Shown: positions 8,632 through 20,160, counted from the first letter of the stretch. The stretch: DNA of 64,000 nucleotides from Sphingomonas sanxanigenens DSM 19645 = NX02 (GCF_000512205.2 NZ_CP006644.1:1916520-1980519); one strand, 5' to 3'. Numbers and translations: made by a program. The notes: generated from the letters alone by a model not told the origin.

Positions 8632-10968
8632 ATGCAGCACGACCTTTATAATCATGAGCAACCGCAGGCGGATCATGCACTGCCTAAAGACCCAGTCTGC
8701 GGGATGACGGTCGATCCGGAACAGACCGCCCACCACGTCCATCATGCTGGCAAGATCTGGCACTTCTGCAGCGCGACTTGCCGAAGCAAGTTCGTGGCCG
8801 ATCCCGACCATTATGCGGCCCGGGCAGCGTCCACCGCTCACGATGCCGCGCCGAGTACGATCTGGACATGCCCGATGCACCCGGAAATCCGGCAGGATCA
8901 TCCTGGCAATTGTCCGATCTGCGGGATGACGCTCGAGCCAGCTTTGGTAACGCCGGATACGGGACCAAGTCCTGAACTCGCCAACATGACGCGGCGCTTC
9001 TGGATCGCGCTTGCGTTGACGTTGCCGGTGTTCGTCCTCGAAATGGGCGGCCATATCTTTCCCGAGCTGCATCATCTGGTGCCGATGCGGATCTCGGCAT
9101 GGATCCAGCTCGTGCTGGCGACCCCGGTGGTGTTGTGGGCCGGCTGGCCGTTCTTCGAGCGCGGCTGGGCGTCGCTTCGGACCGGCAACCTCAACATGTT
9201 CACCCTGATCGCGATGGGGACGGGGATCTCCTGGGCCTACAGCATTGTCGCAACGCTTGCGCCCGGCGCCTTTCCGTTGGCGTTTCGATCACCGGATGGG
9301 ACGGTCGCCATCTATTTCGAGGCGGCCGCGGTCATCACGGTGCTGGTGCTGCTCGGGCAGATGCTCGAGCTGCGCGCTCGCGAACGCACTTCAGGCGCGA
9401 TCAAGGCGCTGCTCAACCTCACGCCCAAGATTGCGCGACGCATCGCTGCAAACGGTGATGAGGAAGAGATCGGCCTCGACCAGGTTTCCGTCGGCGATCG
9501 GCTGCGCGTGCGGCCTGGGGAAAAGGTCCCGGTAGATGGCGTGGTCGAAGATGGTCGTTCCTCGCTCGACGAGGCAATGGTCACCGGTGAGTCGATGCCC
9601 GTAACAAAGGTCATTGGCGACAAGGTGATCGGCGGCACGCTCAACCAGACCGGCGCTCTCATCGTCCGGGCCGACAAGGTGGGACGCGACACGATGCTGG
9701 CGCGGATCGTCCAGATGGTCGCGGCGGCACAGCGCTCGCGCGCGCCGATCCAACGCATGGCCGACCAGGTTGCCGGCTGGTTCGTGCCTGCTGTGCTGGC
9801 GATTGCGGTGCTCGCCTTCGCCGGCTGGGCAATCTGGGGACCGGAGCCGCGCTTTGCCTATGGTCTGGTTGCGGCTGTGGCGGTGCTCATCATCGCCTGC
9901 CCATGCGCGCTGGGCCTCGCAACGCCGATGTCGATCATGGTCGGCGTCGGCCGCGGCGCAGGCCTCGGCGTGCTGATCAAGAATGCCGAGGCGCTCGAAC
10001 GGATGGAAAAGGTCGACACGCTGGTCGTCGACAAGACCGGAACGCTGACTGAAGGGCATCCTTCGGTAACGAAGGTCATAGCTGCCGAGGGCCTTGGGGA
10101 GGACGAGTTACTGCGGCTGGCCGCCGGTGTGGAGCGTGCGTCCGAGCATCCGCTGGCGCGCGCGATCGTCGAGGCTGCAGGCAGTCGCCTGATCGTCATT
10201 CCCGAGGTGTCCGACTTCGACTCCCCAACCGGCAAGGGCGCGCTCGGCACCGTCGAGGGCAGGCGTGTGCTGTTGGGCAATGCCGACTTTCTGAAAGAAC
10301 ATGGTATCGATACCGCACCGCTGGCCGCACAGGCCGACGCCCTGCGGCGTGAAGGCGCTACGGCCATCTTCGCGGGTCTCGACGGCATTGTGGCGGGTGT
10401 GTTTGCGATTGCCGACCCGATCAAGACGACGACGCCCGAGGCGCTCAGTGCGTTGCGGGCCGAGGGGATCCGCGTCGTCATGCTGACCGGCGACAATCGC
10501 ACGACGGCCGAAGCCGTTGCGCGGGCGCTCGGCATCGACGAGGTCGAGGCCGATGTGCTCCCCGACCGCAAGAGCGCGGTGGTGGAGCGCCTGAAGCACG
10601 AAGGCCGCACGGTGGCGATGGCCGGCGATGGCGTCAACGATGCGCCCGCGCTCGCGGCCGCCGAGGTGGGGATCGCGATGGCGTCGGGTACGGACGTGGC
10701 GATCGAGAGCGCGGGCATCACGCTCCTCAGGGGCGACCTGATGGGGATCGTACGTGCGCGTCGGCTCAGCCAGGCGACCATGTCCAATATCCGCCAGAAT
10801 CTCGTCTTCGCGTTCATCTACAATGCAGCGGGGATCCCGGTCGCGGCGGGGCTGCTCTATCCGCTCTTCGGTATCCTGCTGTCGCCGATGATCGCGGCGG
10901 CCGCCATGGCGCTGTCCTCGGTTAGCGTGGTCGCAAATGCGCTGCGGCTCAACCATGTGAGGCTGTGA
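8632..10968 (+). CDS. copA: YHS-domain copper-translocating P1B-type ATPase
   Basis: A 778-residue inner-membrane pump that exports monovalent copper using ATP. An N-terminal YHS domain (KDPVCGMTV from Lys19) and a heavy-metal-binding CPMHPE...CPICGM domain (residues ~78-101) replace the usual HMA domains. The transmembrane core holds the metal-site CPC (Cys423-Pro-Cys425), the phosphorylated Asp467 in DKTGTLT, SEHPLA, and [13 protein letters not shown] plus the YN and M/S residues late in the membrane domain fit CopA (P1B-1). ATG 8632 follows GGAG; an ATG at 8602 is in frame but unsupported. No cue for a CueR-type operator was seen. Confidence 0.93.
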   Translation: MQHDLYNHEQPQADHALPKDPVCGMTVDPEQTAHHVHHAGKIWHFCSATCRSKFVADPDHYAARAASTAHDAAPSTIWTCPMHPEIRQDHPGNCPICGMTLEPALVTPDTGPSPELANMTRRFWIALALTLPVFVLEMGGHIFPELHHLVPMRISAWIQLVLATPVVLWAGWPFFERGWASLRTGNLNMFTLIAMGTGISWAYSIVATLAPGAFPLAFRSPDGTVAIYFEAAAVITVLVLLGQMLELRARERTSGAIKALLNLTPKIARRIAANGDEEEIGLDQVSVGDRLRVRPGEKVPVDGVVEDGRSSLDEAMVTGESMPVTKVIGDKVIGGTLNQTGALIVRADKVGRDTMLARIVQMVAAAQRSRAPIQRMADQVAGWFVPAVLAIAVLAFAGWAIWGPEPRFAYGLVAAVAVLIIACPCALGLATPMSIMVGVGRGAGLGVLIKNAEALERMEKVDTLVVDKTGTLTEGHPSVTKVIAAEGLGEDELLRLAAGVERASEHPLARAIVEAAGSRLIVIPEVSDFDSPTGKGALGTVEGRRVLLGNADFLKEHGIDTAPLAAQADALRREGATAIFAGLDGIVAGVFAIADPIKTTTPEALSALRAEGIRVVMLTGDNRTTAEAVARALGIDEVEADVLPDRKSAVVERLKHEGRTVAMAGDGVNDAPALAAAEVGIAMASGTDVAIESAGITLLRGDLMGIVRARRLSQATMSNIRQNLVFAFIYNAAGIPVAAGLLYPLFGILLSPMIAAAAMALSSVSVVANALRLNHVRL

Positions 10969-11015
10969 CCGCTCCATCCGGAAAATCCCGCATGTCGGTC
11001 ACGCATGTGGCCATT

Positions 11016-11035
11016 TAGGCTATCTTTCGACGCCG
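11016..11035 (+). promoter_or_regulatory. weak copy of the shared element upstream of the second Usp gene
   Basis: TAGGCTAT, four bases, then CGACGCCG, 51 bases before ATG 11067. The second half keeps CG at the right spacing; the first half is degenerate. Confidence 0.25.
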
Positions 11036-11066
11036 CGCCGCAGCGTTCACATTCTGGAGCAACCCC

Positions 11067-11867
11067 ATGAAGAACATTCTGCTGCTTGTGCATGACGATG
11101 CCGGTCAGGAGGCGCGGCTTCAGGCGGCGCTCGACATCACCCGGGCCCTGCAAGGCCATCTCAACTGCGTCGATGTGGCGTTGATGCCGATGCTCGCGGG
11201 GGATTATGATGCAACCGGCGCGACGATGCTGCTTGCCGACGAGCGCGAGCGCGAAGCTCAGAACCGCACGAGGCTGGAGGAGCGCCTCGCGCGCGAGGCG
11301 ATACAATGGGATTGGATCAATGCCGTTGGTGACATGGCGGAATGCATCACCCGTGCCTCGGGTCTCGCCGATCTGATCGTGGTCAATCGCAAACTCGACG
11401 CCTTTGCGACGCCCGACATGCGCGGCATCACCGGGACCATCGCCATACGGTCCCGCAAGCCGCTGGTTGCCGTTCCGGACGATAGCCGCGCCTTCGATAC
11501 CGCGGGGACGGCACTGATCGCCTGGGATGGGTCGGCGCCCGTAATGAGGACGATGCAGGCCTGCGTCCCGTTGCTGAAACTCGCCGCCTCCGTGCGCCTC
11601 TTCACGGTGGATGACGGCTCGGAAGCGGTCCCGGCGGAGGAGGCCGCCACCTATCTGTCCCGTCACGATATCCACGCGTCGATCGAGCGTGTCGACGGAC
11701 TGGATCGCAAGGCGGACACGCTGATCGCGGAGGCATGCGAGGCGTCCGGCGCCGCCTATTGCCTGATGGGTGCGTATAGCCATGGACGGCTCGCCGAGAC
11801 TTTGTTCGGCGGCGTCACACGGCGTCTGCTCGAGAGCTGCAGGCTGCCACTCGTGCTCGGGCGCTGA
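11067..11867 (+). CDS. universal stress protein, second copy
   Basis: A 266-residue UspA-family protein, clearly paralogous to 6796-7608. It has the same opening (KNILLLVHDDAGQEARLQAAL), the same central layout and the same ending (AYCLMGAYSHGRLAETLFGGVT). ATG 11067 has GGAG seven bases upstream. It follows the copper ATPase by ~100 bases, enough for its own promoter. The pair flanking the pump suggests duplication within one stress regulon. Confidence 0.9.
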   Translation: MKNILLLVHDDAGQEARLQAALDITRALQGHLNCVDVALMPMLAGDYDATGATMLLADEREREAQNRTRLEERLAREAIQWDWINAVGDMAECITRASGLADLIVVNRKLDAFATPDMRGITGTIAIRSRKPLVAVPDDSRAFDTAGTALIAWDGSAPVMRTMQACVPLLKLAASVRLFTVDDGSEAVPAEEAATYLSRHDIHASIERVDGLDRKADTLIAEACEASGAAYCLMGAYSHGRLAETLFGGVTRRLLESCRLPLVLGR

Positions 11868-11889
11868 AGTCACGCGGACGCGCTATGAG

Positions 11890-12290
11890 CCACCGCCCAG
11901 TCTTGCGGCAAACTGGCTGAATGACGGAGCAACTGACGCTGGCTCAACACCGACCTGGAATGGCCGGTTATCAGGGCTGGCCGAACTGAACCATGCGCCG
12001 CCTACGTGGTCGGTCCAGGCCAAGTTGTCATCCGAGAAGATGCTGTCCGTTCCAGCCGACGAAGCGTTGGGGCGGCAAAACGTCAACTTGGCGCTCCGAT
12101 GAGATATCGGCGGGGGAAGTCGCTGCGCAGGTGGGCGCAGAGGACGGGCGATTATCCGGAGTCCGCTTGCGATATCCCACTCGAAAAGCGCAGGCTCCGG
12201 TGGGATCCCCCGATGCCATGAATCATCACCATCGGCGTGCTGAGGCCGCATTCGGCATGTTCGAGCGCACCGAACGGTGTTGGGGTCCCA
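11890..12290 (-). pseudogene. decayed alpha/beta hydrolase, N-terminal part
   Basis: The minus strand at 12194-12280 encodes TPFGALEHAECG followed by TPMVMIHGIGGS, the first strand and oxyanion-loop region of an alpha/beta hydrolase. Reading then breaks; a neighbouring frame has GLRIIARPLR, which resembles the next strand (G-RVIAP-RFGY). No intact frame joins them and the catalytic nucleophile region is not recognisable. Treated as a frameshifted remnant. The C-terminal half of a similar hydrolase lies at 46505-46991. Confidence 0.5.
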
Positions 12291-12634
12291 GCACTACCAT
12301 GCCCTCCAGGCGACGTTTCGCATGAGCGAGGTCGCGCAAGAATGCCTATTTTGTTCCCGCCCCTGCTGTGGGACGGCGAGCACGCCGAGCGCACGACGCC
12401 GCGTGACCATCTGCGGTTTGCGGTGACTGTCCCTTGTGTCGTCACCCGACAGCATCTTCATGCGTGGATGAACCCGGTCCAGGTCTTCAAATGTCGATTG
12501 TTGGATGGCGGAGACAAGCCTGACTGTCACAATTCAATTCTACTACGGCGCGAATCGAAGCGGCGCTGTCAGGGCCTCCACCGGCATCAGGCATTCCCGC
12601 AGAAGCCCAAGTTCCACTCTTCTCCGGATAATGG
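12291..12634. other. no gene recognised upstream of the ECF sigma factor
   Basis: About 340 bases with no supported gene. It presumably contains the promoter of the sigma/anti-sigma pair; no clear ECF-type promoter could be assigned by eye. Confidence 0.4.
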
Positions 12635-13237
12635 ATGCACAGTCTAGATAGGGAGCGAACGCGCTGGTTCCTGCGGCATATTCTGCCGCATGAGGCGGCG
12701 CTGCGCGGCTGGCTTGTCAGACGCGCTGTGGTCGGCATCGATATCGATGACATCATCCAGGAATCCTACACGGTCCTCGCAGAAATGGACTCGGTCGATG
12801 CGATCCGCTTTCCCAAGGCCTATTTGTTCCAGATTGCCCGCTCGCTGATCGTACGTCACATCCGGCGCGCGCAGATCGTGTCGATCCAGGCCGTCGACGA
12901 TCTGGAGAGGCTCGACTATCCCGACGATGCTCCATCTCCAGAACAATGCGCTATCGGCCGCGACGAGTTGGGACGGTTGGCGGTAGCGATCGCGGCGATG
13001 CCACTCAAAACGCGTGAAGCCTTCATCCTGCGGCGTGTCGAAGGCTTTTCTCAGCGTGAAATAGCTGCTCAGATGAGAATCTCCGAGAATACGGTCGAAA
13101 AACATATATCGCGCGGTGTCCGGTTCTTGATTGATTGGCTTGGTCATGGCGGAAAGACCCGTTCTCAAACCTCTAGGGATACGGATTCGGAGATTGCCTC
13201 GTTAGATGGCCGAGCGAGAAACAAGTCACAGCATTGA
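12635..13237 (+). CDS. FecI-like ECF sigma factor
   Basis: A 200-residue extracytoplasmic-function RNA polymerase sigma factor. Region 2 (about residues 20-90) includes DIDDIIQESYTVL and RFPKAYLFQIARSLIVRHIRR. Region 4 (about 115-170) ends with the helix-turn-helix EGFSQREIAAQMRISENTVEKHI. The FecI type fits the genes that follow: a FecR anti-sigma whose start overlaps this gene's end by 32 bases, then a TonB-dependent receptor with an STN signalling domain. Its normal role would be to switch on that receptor when the ligand is bound. The receptor is now broken by IS21, so the signalling loop is probably dead at this locus. Confidence 0.92.
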   Translation: MHSLDRERTRWFLRHILPHEAALRGWLVRRAVVGIDIDDIIQESYTVLAEMDSVDAIRFPKAYLFQIARSLIVRHIRRAQIVSIQAVDDLERLDYPDDAPSPEQCAIGRDELGRLAVAIAAMPLKTREAFILRRVEGFSQREIAAQMRISENTVEKHISRGVRFLIDWLGHGGKTRSQTSRDTDSEIASLDGRARNKSQH

Positions 13238-14216
13238 CCAGGCAGCCTCCGATTGGACCGCGCGGCTGGATCGCGGCGCGCTGGCTCCCGCGGAAGAAAA
13301 GGCGTTTGAAGCCTGGTTGAGTGGAGATCCGCGCAGGCGGGGCGCGTTCCTGCGCGCTCAGGCCGTATCCATGATGAGCGAGTCTGCACAGGCTCTGGGA
13401 CCGCATTTCGACCCCGCGCCCTTCGAGGCACCGAAAGCGCCGGTGGGGTCGCGTGTCTCGAGGCGTCAGGCGCTCGCCTGGGGAGGCGGTGCGGTGGCGG
13501 TAGCGTCGATGATCGCGGTCGGCATCAGCGTCCCGGCATGGGGCGCGATCACGACCGGCCGGGGCGAGATTCGGCTGGTCCCGCTCGAAGACGGTTCGAC
13601 GGTCTTGCTGAACACCGAAACCAGAATCCGGGTGCGCTACGACAATTCCGAGCGCGTGGTGACATTGATCGAAGGCGAGGCCTATTTCGCCGTTACCAAC
13701 GATCCGAAGCGCCCGTTCCGTGTCGATGTAGGCGACCGTCATCTGAGCACGTCCCGTGCAGCTTTCCGGGTTCGCAAGCTCGACAACGATCCAATCGATG
13801 TCCTGGTCGATCATGGACAAGTCGATATGGCTTCCCCATCGCAATCGCTCACGTCTCCACTGGTCCTTGCAGCGAACACGCGGCTGATCCTGGCTCGCCC
13901 GGGTTCCGGTGGGTCAACTCTCCCCGAACATGCACAGAGCGTCACGTCGGATTTTGTTTCCCGCGAGCTGGCTTGGCGCGAGGGCAAGATCGCCTTTGAA
14001 GGCGAGACGCTGAAGGAGGCCGCGAATGCCTTCGCCCGCTACAGCGACACCAGGATCATGATCCGCGATCCGGCCCTTGCGCGGGAACCCGTCACTGGCC
14101 TGTTCGCGGCGAACGATCCGGCCGGCTTTAGCCGAGCGATTGCCCGCGTGTTCGATGCGCAGGTCAGGCAGAGTGGAGACACTATCATCCTGACGCGGAG
14201 CGCAGCAGCGCCGTAA
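13206..14216 (+). CDS. FecR-family anti-sigma regulator
   Basis: A 336-residue inner-membrane regulator that holds or activates the FecI-type sigma factor. The N-terminal cytoplasmic DUF4880 part has the expected DWTARLDRG...FEAWLSGDPRRRGAFLRAQA. A hydrophobic segment near residues 90-112 crosses the membrane. The FecR domain follows (GEIRLVPLEDGSTVLLNTET, GEAYFAV), then a DUF4974-like STN-contact domain (FEGETLKEAANAFARYSD). The overlap with the sigma gene indicates one transcript. It would normally touch the receptor's STN domain in the periplasm. Confidence 0.93.
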   Translation: MAERETSHSIDQAASDWTARLDRGALAPAEEKAFEAWLSGDPRRRGAFLRAQAVSMMSESAQALGPHFDPAPFEAPKAPVGSRVSRRQALAWGGGAVAVASMIAVGISVPAWGAITTGRGEIRLVPLEDGSTVLLNTETRIRVRYDNSERVVTLIEGEAYFAVTNDPKRPFRVDVGDRHLSTSRAAFRVRKLDNDPIDVLVDHGQVDMASPSQSLTSPLVLAANTRLILARPGSGGSTLPEHAQSVTSDFVSRELAWREGKIAFEGETLKEAANAFARYSDTRIMIRDPALAREPVTGLFAANDPAGFSRAIARVFDAQVRQSGDTIILTRSAAAP

Positions 14217-15151
14217 AAATTTCAAACCCCGATGGCGGAACCGGCTCGCTGAAGTCTCTCAGCCGCAAGCATTGCGATACGCGCAGCCAGTAGGGGCAAG
14301 CAACAATGAATCTTCGCCGTTCCGTCCTGTCGTCCGGGGCCGCCTTCGTCGCGCTCGCTATGAGCTGCCCGGCCTTCGCCCAGGAGAGAAGCTTCGACAT
14401 TCCCGCTCAGCCGGCGGTTCGCGCGATTCCGGAACTGGCCCGCCAGGCTCAAGTGCAAATCGTCGCTCCTGCCAGGGATCTCGAAGGCATTCGTACACCT
14501 GCCGTCAAAGGGCGCATGGACGTCCGGACTGCGCTGCGAAGACTGATCGCCGGAACGCCGCTTCGCATCGATACCGATGATGGCCAGATCATTACACTTC
14601 GCTCGGCGGGCAAAGGCGCGGCGCTGCGCAAGAAGGCGGGAGAACGGGTTGAGGTTGGTGTCATTGTCGGTCGGGTGATCGATCCGGCGACCGGTGAGTA
14701 TAAGCGCGATGCGATCATTCGCCTTATCACGGCTGCCGGCGAGCGCCAAACCGTCGCCTCGAACGAAGGCGGTGAGTTTCGGATCCTGGACGTGCCGACC
14801 GGCTCGGCTAAAGTCACGGTCAGCTTTACCGGCTACGCGGACCAGGCGTCCGCCGTCCAGGTGATCGCCGGCAAGACGGTGACGCTGGATTTCGCGCTCC
14901 TGGCGCCCGGGGAGGAGGCGAGGGGGCCAGAGATTGTCGTGACCGGCGGGCGGGAAGGCGACGCGCGCGCAATCATGAGCCAGCGCCGCTCGATGAACAT
15001 CACCAACAACCTGTCGTCGGAATCGTTTGGAGAAGTGTCCGAAGGCAATGTCGGCGAGTTCCTGAAATTCATGCCCGGCGTTGTCACGCAGAACCAGGGC
15101 GGAGCCGACGATACGGTGCGGTATGTCGGGCTGCGCGGCCTGCCGCCCGAA

Positions 15152-15159
15152 TACACGTC
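15152..15159. repeat. 8-bp target-site duplication, left copy
   Basis: TACACGTC immediately before the left IS21 end. The identical octamer occurs at 17676-17683 after the right end. Confidence 0.95.
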
Positions 15160-15274
15160 TGTGGATCGGCGTGGAAAAAGGACCCCGGTAGCGGGGTGAT
15201 CGGCGTCGAAAAAGGACCCCTCATCCCGGTGGTCTAGGCTGTTCGCTTGGCAGGTGTCAGGCGGCGAGATCGGG

Positions 15275-16786
15275 ATGTTGGTATTGGAGACGGTGTTGAG
15301 GATCCGGCGCGAGCACGCGGCGGGGAAAGCCATCAAGGCGATAATGCGCGACCTGCATCTGTCACGTGGGGTGGTGCGCAAGGCGATCCGGTCGCCGGAG
15401 GCGGACATGGGCTACCGACGCGAGGTTCAGCCGCTGCCGAAGATCGGACCATTCCAGGTGCGACTGGATGCGCTGTTGAAGGAAGACGAGGCACGGCCGC
15501 GGCGCGAGAAGCTGCGCATCACGCGTATCCACGACCTGCTGCTGCGCGAGGGGTTTGACGGCTCGTATGATGCGGTGCGTCGCTATGCGGCCCGCTGGCG
15601 GCAGGCGCGGCGTCGCGACGTGATGGATGCGCCGGCGTTCATCCCGCTGCTGTTCCGGCCGGGCGAGGCCTATCAGTTCGACTGGAGCCATGAGGACGTC
15701 GAGATCGCGGGCAAGCCGATGCGCGTGAAGGTCGCGCATGTGCGGCTGTGCGCGTCGCGAGTGATATACGTGCGAGCCTATCCCCGCGAGACGCAGGAGA
15801 TGCTGTTCGACGCGCATGCGCGGGCGTTCGCCTTTTTCGGGGGCGTGCCAACGCGCGGCATCTACGACAACATGAAGACCGCGGTGACGAGCGTGTTCAC
15901 CGGCAAGGAGCGGGTCTTCAACCGGCGGTTCCTGGTCATGGCCAACCACTACATGGTCGAACCGACGGCATGTTCGCCGGCAGCCGGTTGGGAGAAGGGT
16001 CAGGTCGAGAACCAGGTGCAGACGGCACGTGGCCGGTTCTTCCAACCACGCCTGCGCTTTGCCAGCATTGAGGAGCTGAACGGTTGGCTGGAGGCGGAGT
16101 GTCGCCGTTGGGCGGACACGCACCAGCATCCCGAGCAGAAGGAACTGACGGTCGCTCAGGCCTGGGCTGCGGAGCGCAGCGTGCTTCAGCCCGTCGTCGC
16201 GCCCTTCGACGGGTTCTACGAGAGCGAACACGCGGTGAGCGGCACGTGCCTGATAAACTTTGACCGCAACCGCTACTCGGTCATGGCCAAGGCGGTGCGG
16301 CGCGCGGTCCAGGTCCGTGCCTATGCCGACCGCATCGTCGTGCGCTGCGACGGCGAGGTCGTTGCCGACCATCCCCGGTTTTTCGGACGCGACCGGACCA
16401 TCTACGACCCGTGGCACTATCTGCCGGTGCTGGTCACCAAGCCCGGCGCCTTGCGCAACGGTGCACCATTCCAAAACTGGGAGTTGCCACCTGCGCTGTC
16501 GCGGCTCCGGCGCAAGCTAGGCGCTGGCGATGATGCTGACCGGCGGTTCGTGCGGGTGCTGGCGGCGGTGCTCGACGACGAGCTGAACCTCGTCGAGGCG
16601 GCTGTACGCGAGGCGTTGCTGGCCGGCGTCACCAGCGACGATGTCATCCTCAACATACTGGCCCGCAGGCGAGAACCGCCTCGACCGTTGGCCATCGTCA
16701 CGGCCGAGGACCTGGCGCTGCGTCATCCGCCTCTTGCCGACTGCACGCGCTACGACAGCCTGCGAGGCCTCCATGCAGCGGCATGA
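15275..16786 (+). CDS. istA: IS21 transposase IstA
   Basis: A DDE transposase of about 500 residues. The N-terminal helix-turn-helix ([22 protein letters not shown]) is followed by an RNase-H-like core with the first Asp in FDWSHEDV, the second in [10 protein letters not shown] and the Glu in GQVENQV. ATG 15275 gives the usual N-terminus; an in-frame GTG at 15254 is possible. The stop overlaps the start of istB by 14 bases. Confidence 0.93.
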   Translation: MLVLETVLRIRREHAAGKAIKAIMRDLHLSRGVVRKAIRSPEADMGYRREVQPLPKIGPFQVRLDALLKEDEARPRREKLRITRIHDLLLREGFDGSYDAVRRYAARWRQARRRDVMDAPAFIPLLFRPGEAYQFDWSHEDVEIAGKPMRVKVAHVRLCASRVIYVRAYPRETQEMLFDAHARAFAFFGGVPTRGIYDNMKTAVTSVFTGKERVFNRRFLVMANHYMVEPTACSPAAGWEKGQVENQVQTARGRFFQPRLRFASIEELNGWLEAECRRWADTHQHPEQKELTVAQAWAAERSVLQPVVAPFDGFYESEHAVSGTCLINFDRNRYSVMAKAVRRAVQVRAYADRIVVRCDGEVVADHPRFFGRDRTIYDPWHYLPVLVTKPGALRNGAPFQNWELPPALSRLRRKLGAGDDADRRFVRVLAAVLDDELNLVEAAVREALLAGVTSDDVILNILARRREPPRPLAIVTAEDLALRHPPLADCTRYDSLRGLHAAA

Positions 16787-17501
16787 GATGATGACGGCCA
16801 TGGCGGGTCTCGGCCTGAAGGGCATGGCCAGTGCCTTCGACGAGGCGGTGACCACCGGACTACAGCGCAAGCGCACGACGATGGAGATCCTGACCGACCT
16901 GCTGCGTGCCGAGGCAACCCACCGCCATGCAGCGTCGGTCCGATACCGGATGTCGGCCGTCAGGTTGCCGGCGGTGAAGGATCTCGACGGCTTCGTCTTC
17001 GACGGCACCCCCATCAACGAGGGGCTCGTACGCTCGCTGCACAGCGGCTCGTTCCTGGCGAGCCAGCGCAACGTCGTGCTGGTCGGCGGTACGGGCACCG
17101 GCAAGACACACCTGGCCAGCGCCATCACCGCCAACGTCGTGCGGGCCGGTGCCCGCGGGCACTACTTCAACACGGTCGACCTCGTGAACCGGCTCGAGGA
17201 GGAGAACCGCCTCGGCAAAGCCGGCGCGCTCGCAAAACAGCTCTCCCGCCTCGATGTCGTGGTGCTGGACGAGCTCGGCTATCTGCCCTTCGCCCGCTCA
17301 GGCGGTCAGCTGCTCTTCCATCTGGTGAGCAAGCTCTACGAGCGCACCTCGGTCATCGTCACGACGAACCTCGCCTTTGGCGAGTGGCCAACCGTCTTTG
17401 GTGACCCGAAGATGACCACCGCGCTGCTCGATCGCATTACCCACCATTGCGACATCGTCGAGACCGGCAACGACAGCTGGCGCTTCAAACACCGCAGCTG
17501 A
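16773..17501 (+). CDS. istB: IS21 helper ATPase IstB
   Basis: A 242-residue AAA+ ATPase that regulates target capture by IstA. Walker A is GGTGTGKTH, Walker [11 protein letters not shown], and sensor residues appear in VIVTTNLAF. The start at 16773, inside the end of istA, follows the standard overlapping arrangement of the family. The length matches the norm (~240-260). Confidence 0.94.
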   Translation: MQRHEMMTAMAGLGLKGMASAFDEAVTTGLQRKRTTMEILTDLLRAEATHRHAASVRYRMSAVRLPAVKDLDGFVFDGTPINEGLVRSLHSGSFLASQRNVVLVGGTGTGKTHLASAITANVVRAGARGHYFNTVDLVNRLEEENRLGKAGALAKQLSRLDVVVLDELGYLPFARSGGQLLFHLVSKLYERTSVIVTTNLAFGEWPTVFGDPKMTTALLDRITHHCDIVETGNDSWRFKHRS

Positions 17502-17675
17502 CGCAAGGGACTACCGGCAGAAGACGCTTCGCGCTGGTTGCGCCTCCGGTCGAGCTACGCCCGCCCTACGCCGCAACCAGCGCGAACGGCACGCCCGCCA
17601 TACCTGTCACGCAGCTCGACGAAGGGGGTCCCTTTTGCACGCCGATAGGGGGTCCTTTTTGGACGCCGATTGACA

Positions 17676-17683
17676 TACACGTC
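17676..17683. repeat. 8-bp target-site duplication, right copy
   Basis: TACACGTC directly after the right IS21 end, identical to 15152-15159. The receptor reading frame resumes at 17684. Confidence 0.95.
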
Positions 17684-20160
17684 CGTGACCATCAACGGAA
17701 TCAGCGTCGCGGGAGCGGATGCAAACGAAGGCGCAAACAGTTCGCGGGCTTTCAGCTTCGAGCAGGCGTCGCTCAGCAGCATCGACTCTATCGAGATTTC
17801 CAAGACGATCAGCGCCGATGTCGATGCCAATGCTCCCGCCGGCACCATCAACCTGCGAACCAAACGCGCCTTTGACCGCAAGGGGAGGCGGATCGTCGCG
17901 TCCTTGAATGCCACCACGCAATCGGACCTGTGGGACAACCGGCGCGCAGGGCCGACCGAAAAGAGCGGCAATGGGCGTTTCCGGCCAGGTGGCTCGATCG
18001 AATATTCGGACGTGTTTCTCGACGGGCGCCTCGGAGTCCTGGCGAGCGCCAGTCTGTCGCGCACACATACGGAATTCGAGACAGTCCAGAATGGATGGAA
18101 CTATGCGCCCACAGCCGCAAGCCCGTTTCCCCTCGCGTCGGCCACGCTCACGAGCCGCGTGACCGCCCAGGAAGTCTCGCGCTTCTCCACCAACGTCACG
18201 GTCGATTTCAAGGCGAGCGACAGCCTGACGCTTTCGCTCATGTCGATGTACAACCGGTCCTATAATCTCTCGGACCAGCGAACCTTCACCTTCACCAGCG
18301 GCGCCCGCGCACGTGGGCTGGTCGGCGACCCGGCTTTCGATTTCACGACGCAGCAGCTCGCCACGGCGAACACAGTGACGGCCGGCTCGATCACGATTGC
18401 CAAGAAGGGCAGTGGCCTGACACTGGTTCCCAGCTTCGAGTTCCGGCAAAACCGGCTCACACTCGATGGCAACTTTGCCTATACCAACTCGCGCAGCAGC
18501 TATGATCCGCTGGGCAAGGAAGGCGCGGTCTTCAACCTTGCCAACGCGCCGACCGTCGGCGGCAATTTCTCGGCACAGCGCAGCAAAGACTATCTCGCAG
18601 CAGACTGGGCCGTGCATCAGGTGAGCGGCGCCGACTGGAGCAATCCGTCGAGCTACACCATGTCCTCGACCATCCTTAATACCCAGGACGGACGATCGGC
18701 GTACGTCGAGCGCATGGGTGGCGGGCTGAACCTCACGGTAGACGTCCCCTTCGGCTTTGCGCCGGTGACGTTTAAGACGGGTGCGAAAATCCAGCGCAGT
18801 GCCTATGAATATGAAAACCAGCGCGAAGCTTACCGCTATCAATATACGGGGCCGCTCAGCACTGCCGAATTCCTGTCTCAGATCCAAAGCAGTACGCCGC
18901 TGACCTTCAACAACTCCGGCTTCAGCTATACCTCGCTTTCCGGGTCTCCCGACCTGTACATGCCGAGCAACTATCTGCTTGGACGGCTCTTTCTCGACCA
19001 CCCCGATCAGTTCGTCCACACGATGACGGCGACCAATTATTACAACGCCTTCATCGCCAACAGCCGACACTTTGAGGAAGACACCAACGCGGCCTATTCC
19101 ATGGCGACGTCACAGCCCGCCGACTGGTTGAGCGTGCGCGCCGGCTTGCGGTGGGAACAGACCAAGACACGATCGCTCGAGCCCGATCCGCTGAGTGCGG
19201 CCGAAATGACGGCCGCTGGCTATGCTGTATCCGCCTCGACGGGGCAGGCGACCACGGTCGACGGCATCAAGCATCAATATGAATCGCGCGGCAGGGTCGC
19301 TCGCAAGGGCAGCTATGACTATTTCTTCCCCAGCGCCTCGGCTAAATTCTCGATCTTCCGCAACACCGACCTGCAGCTCGGCTACAGCCGCACCATCCGT
19401 CGACCCGAAGTCAGCGTCCTGGCGGGCGTCTGGACGGTCAATGAGACGGCCCAGACCGTGACCGCTCCGAACCCTGGTCTGACGCCTGAGATTTCCGATA
19501 ATTTCTCGGTCAGGCTGGCCCAATATTTCGAACCGGTCGGCCTGATCGCGGTCAATTATTTCCGCAACAAGCTCAAGGGGGCCTTTCAGACCCAAGAGCT
19601 AACCGCTCGGGAATTCGGCTACACCGGCACCGAATTTGCCGACTATCTCTTCCGCACCACGACCACGGTCGGCGACGGGACGATCGATATCGAGGGCGTC
19701 GAGCTCGAACTCAACTATTCGCTCGAGCGCCTGCTGCCGTCTCCATTCAAGGGGCTGACGCTTCGCGGTTCCTATACCTATACCAAGCCGAACGAACCGA
19801 TCTCGCTGACCCCCCAAAACATGGTGACCGCGGCGCTGGCCTATAAGACGGGTCCGGTGAGGCTTTACCTCAACGCGGTCTGGACGGATGATCGGGCGGG
19901 CACGATCTCGACCGGCACCTACGACCGGGCTCGCTGGGACGTCAATCTGTCTGGCAGCTATCAGATCAAGCGTGGCTTTCAGACCTTTTTCGCGGTGCGC
20001 AACCTGCTCAGCAAGCCAGCCTATCGCATGGCGCCGGGGGTTGCGAATTTGGCCGGCGTCGCTCCCGACCACGACGCCAATTACAACAATGCTGGCGTCA
20101 GCGGCACGGTTGGGGTGCGCGCGACTTTCTGAACGACCTCCAACCGAATGGAACGACCCG

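Larger units (their letters stand above)
15160..17675 (+). mobile_element. complete IS21-family insertion sequence
   Basis: A 2516-bp element with ends TGTGGATCGGCG and, on the opposite strand, TGTCAATCGGCG. Each end holds two copies of a ~22-base repeat ending AAAAAGGACCCC (left 15160-15186 and 15198-15220; right about 17624-17646 and 17648-17675), as usual for IS21 transposase binding. It carries istA and istB and is flanked by a perfect 8-bp duplication, so the insertion looks recent and the element may still be active. Confidence 0.96.
14306..20132 (+). pseudogene. TonB-dependent receptor with STN domain, interrupted by IS21
   Basis: An outer-membrane active-transport receptor split by an insertion. 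Part one (14306-15159) has a signal peptide, an STN domain (~35-110), a carboxypeptidase-like beta domain (VIVGRVIDPATG, EFRILDVPTG) and the start of the plug. Part two (17684-20132) continues the plug (ITINGISVAG-type segment, KTISADVDANAPAGTINL) and the beta barrel to a C-terminal Phe (GTVGVRATF). Removing the IS and one copy of the 8-bp repeat gives an uninterrupted 1100-residue frame, so the gene was intact until the insertion. FecI/FecR genes precede and a PhoD phosphatase follows 28 bases after the stop, so a phosphorylated ligand is possible but unproven. Confidence 0.92.

Noticed and set aside
17607-19070. 487-codon minus-strand open frame over the receptor barrel
   Set aside because: Antisense to a well-matched TonB barrel, with no recognisable domain or ribosome site.
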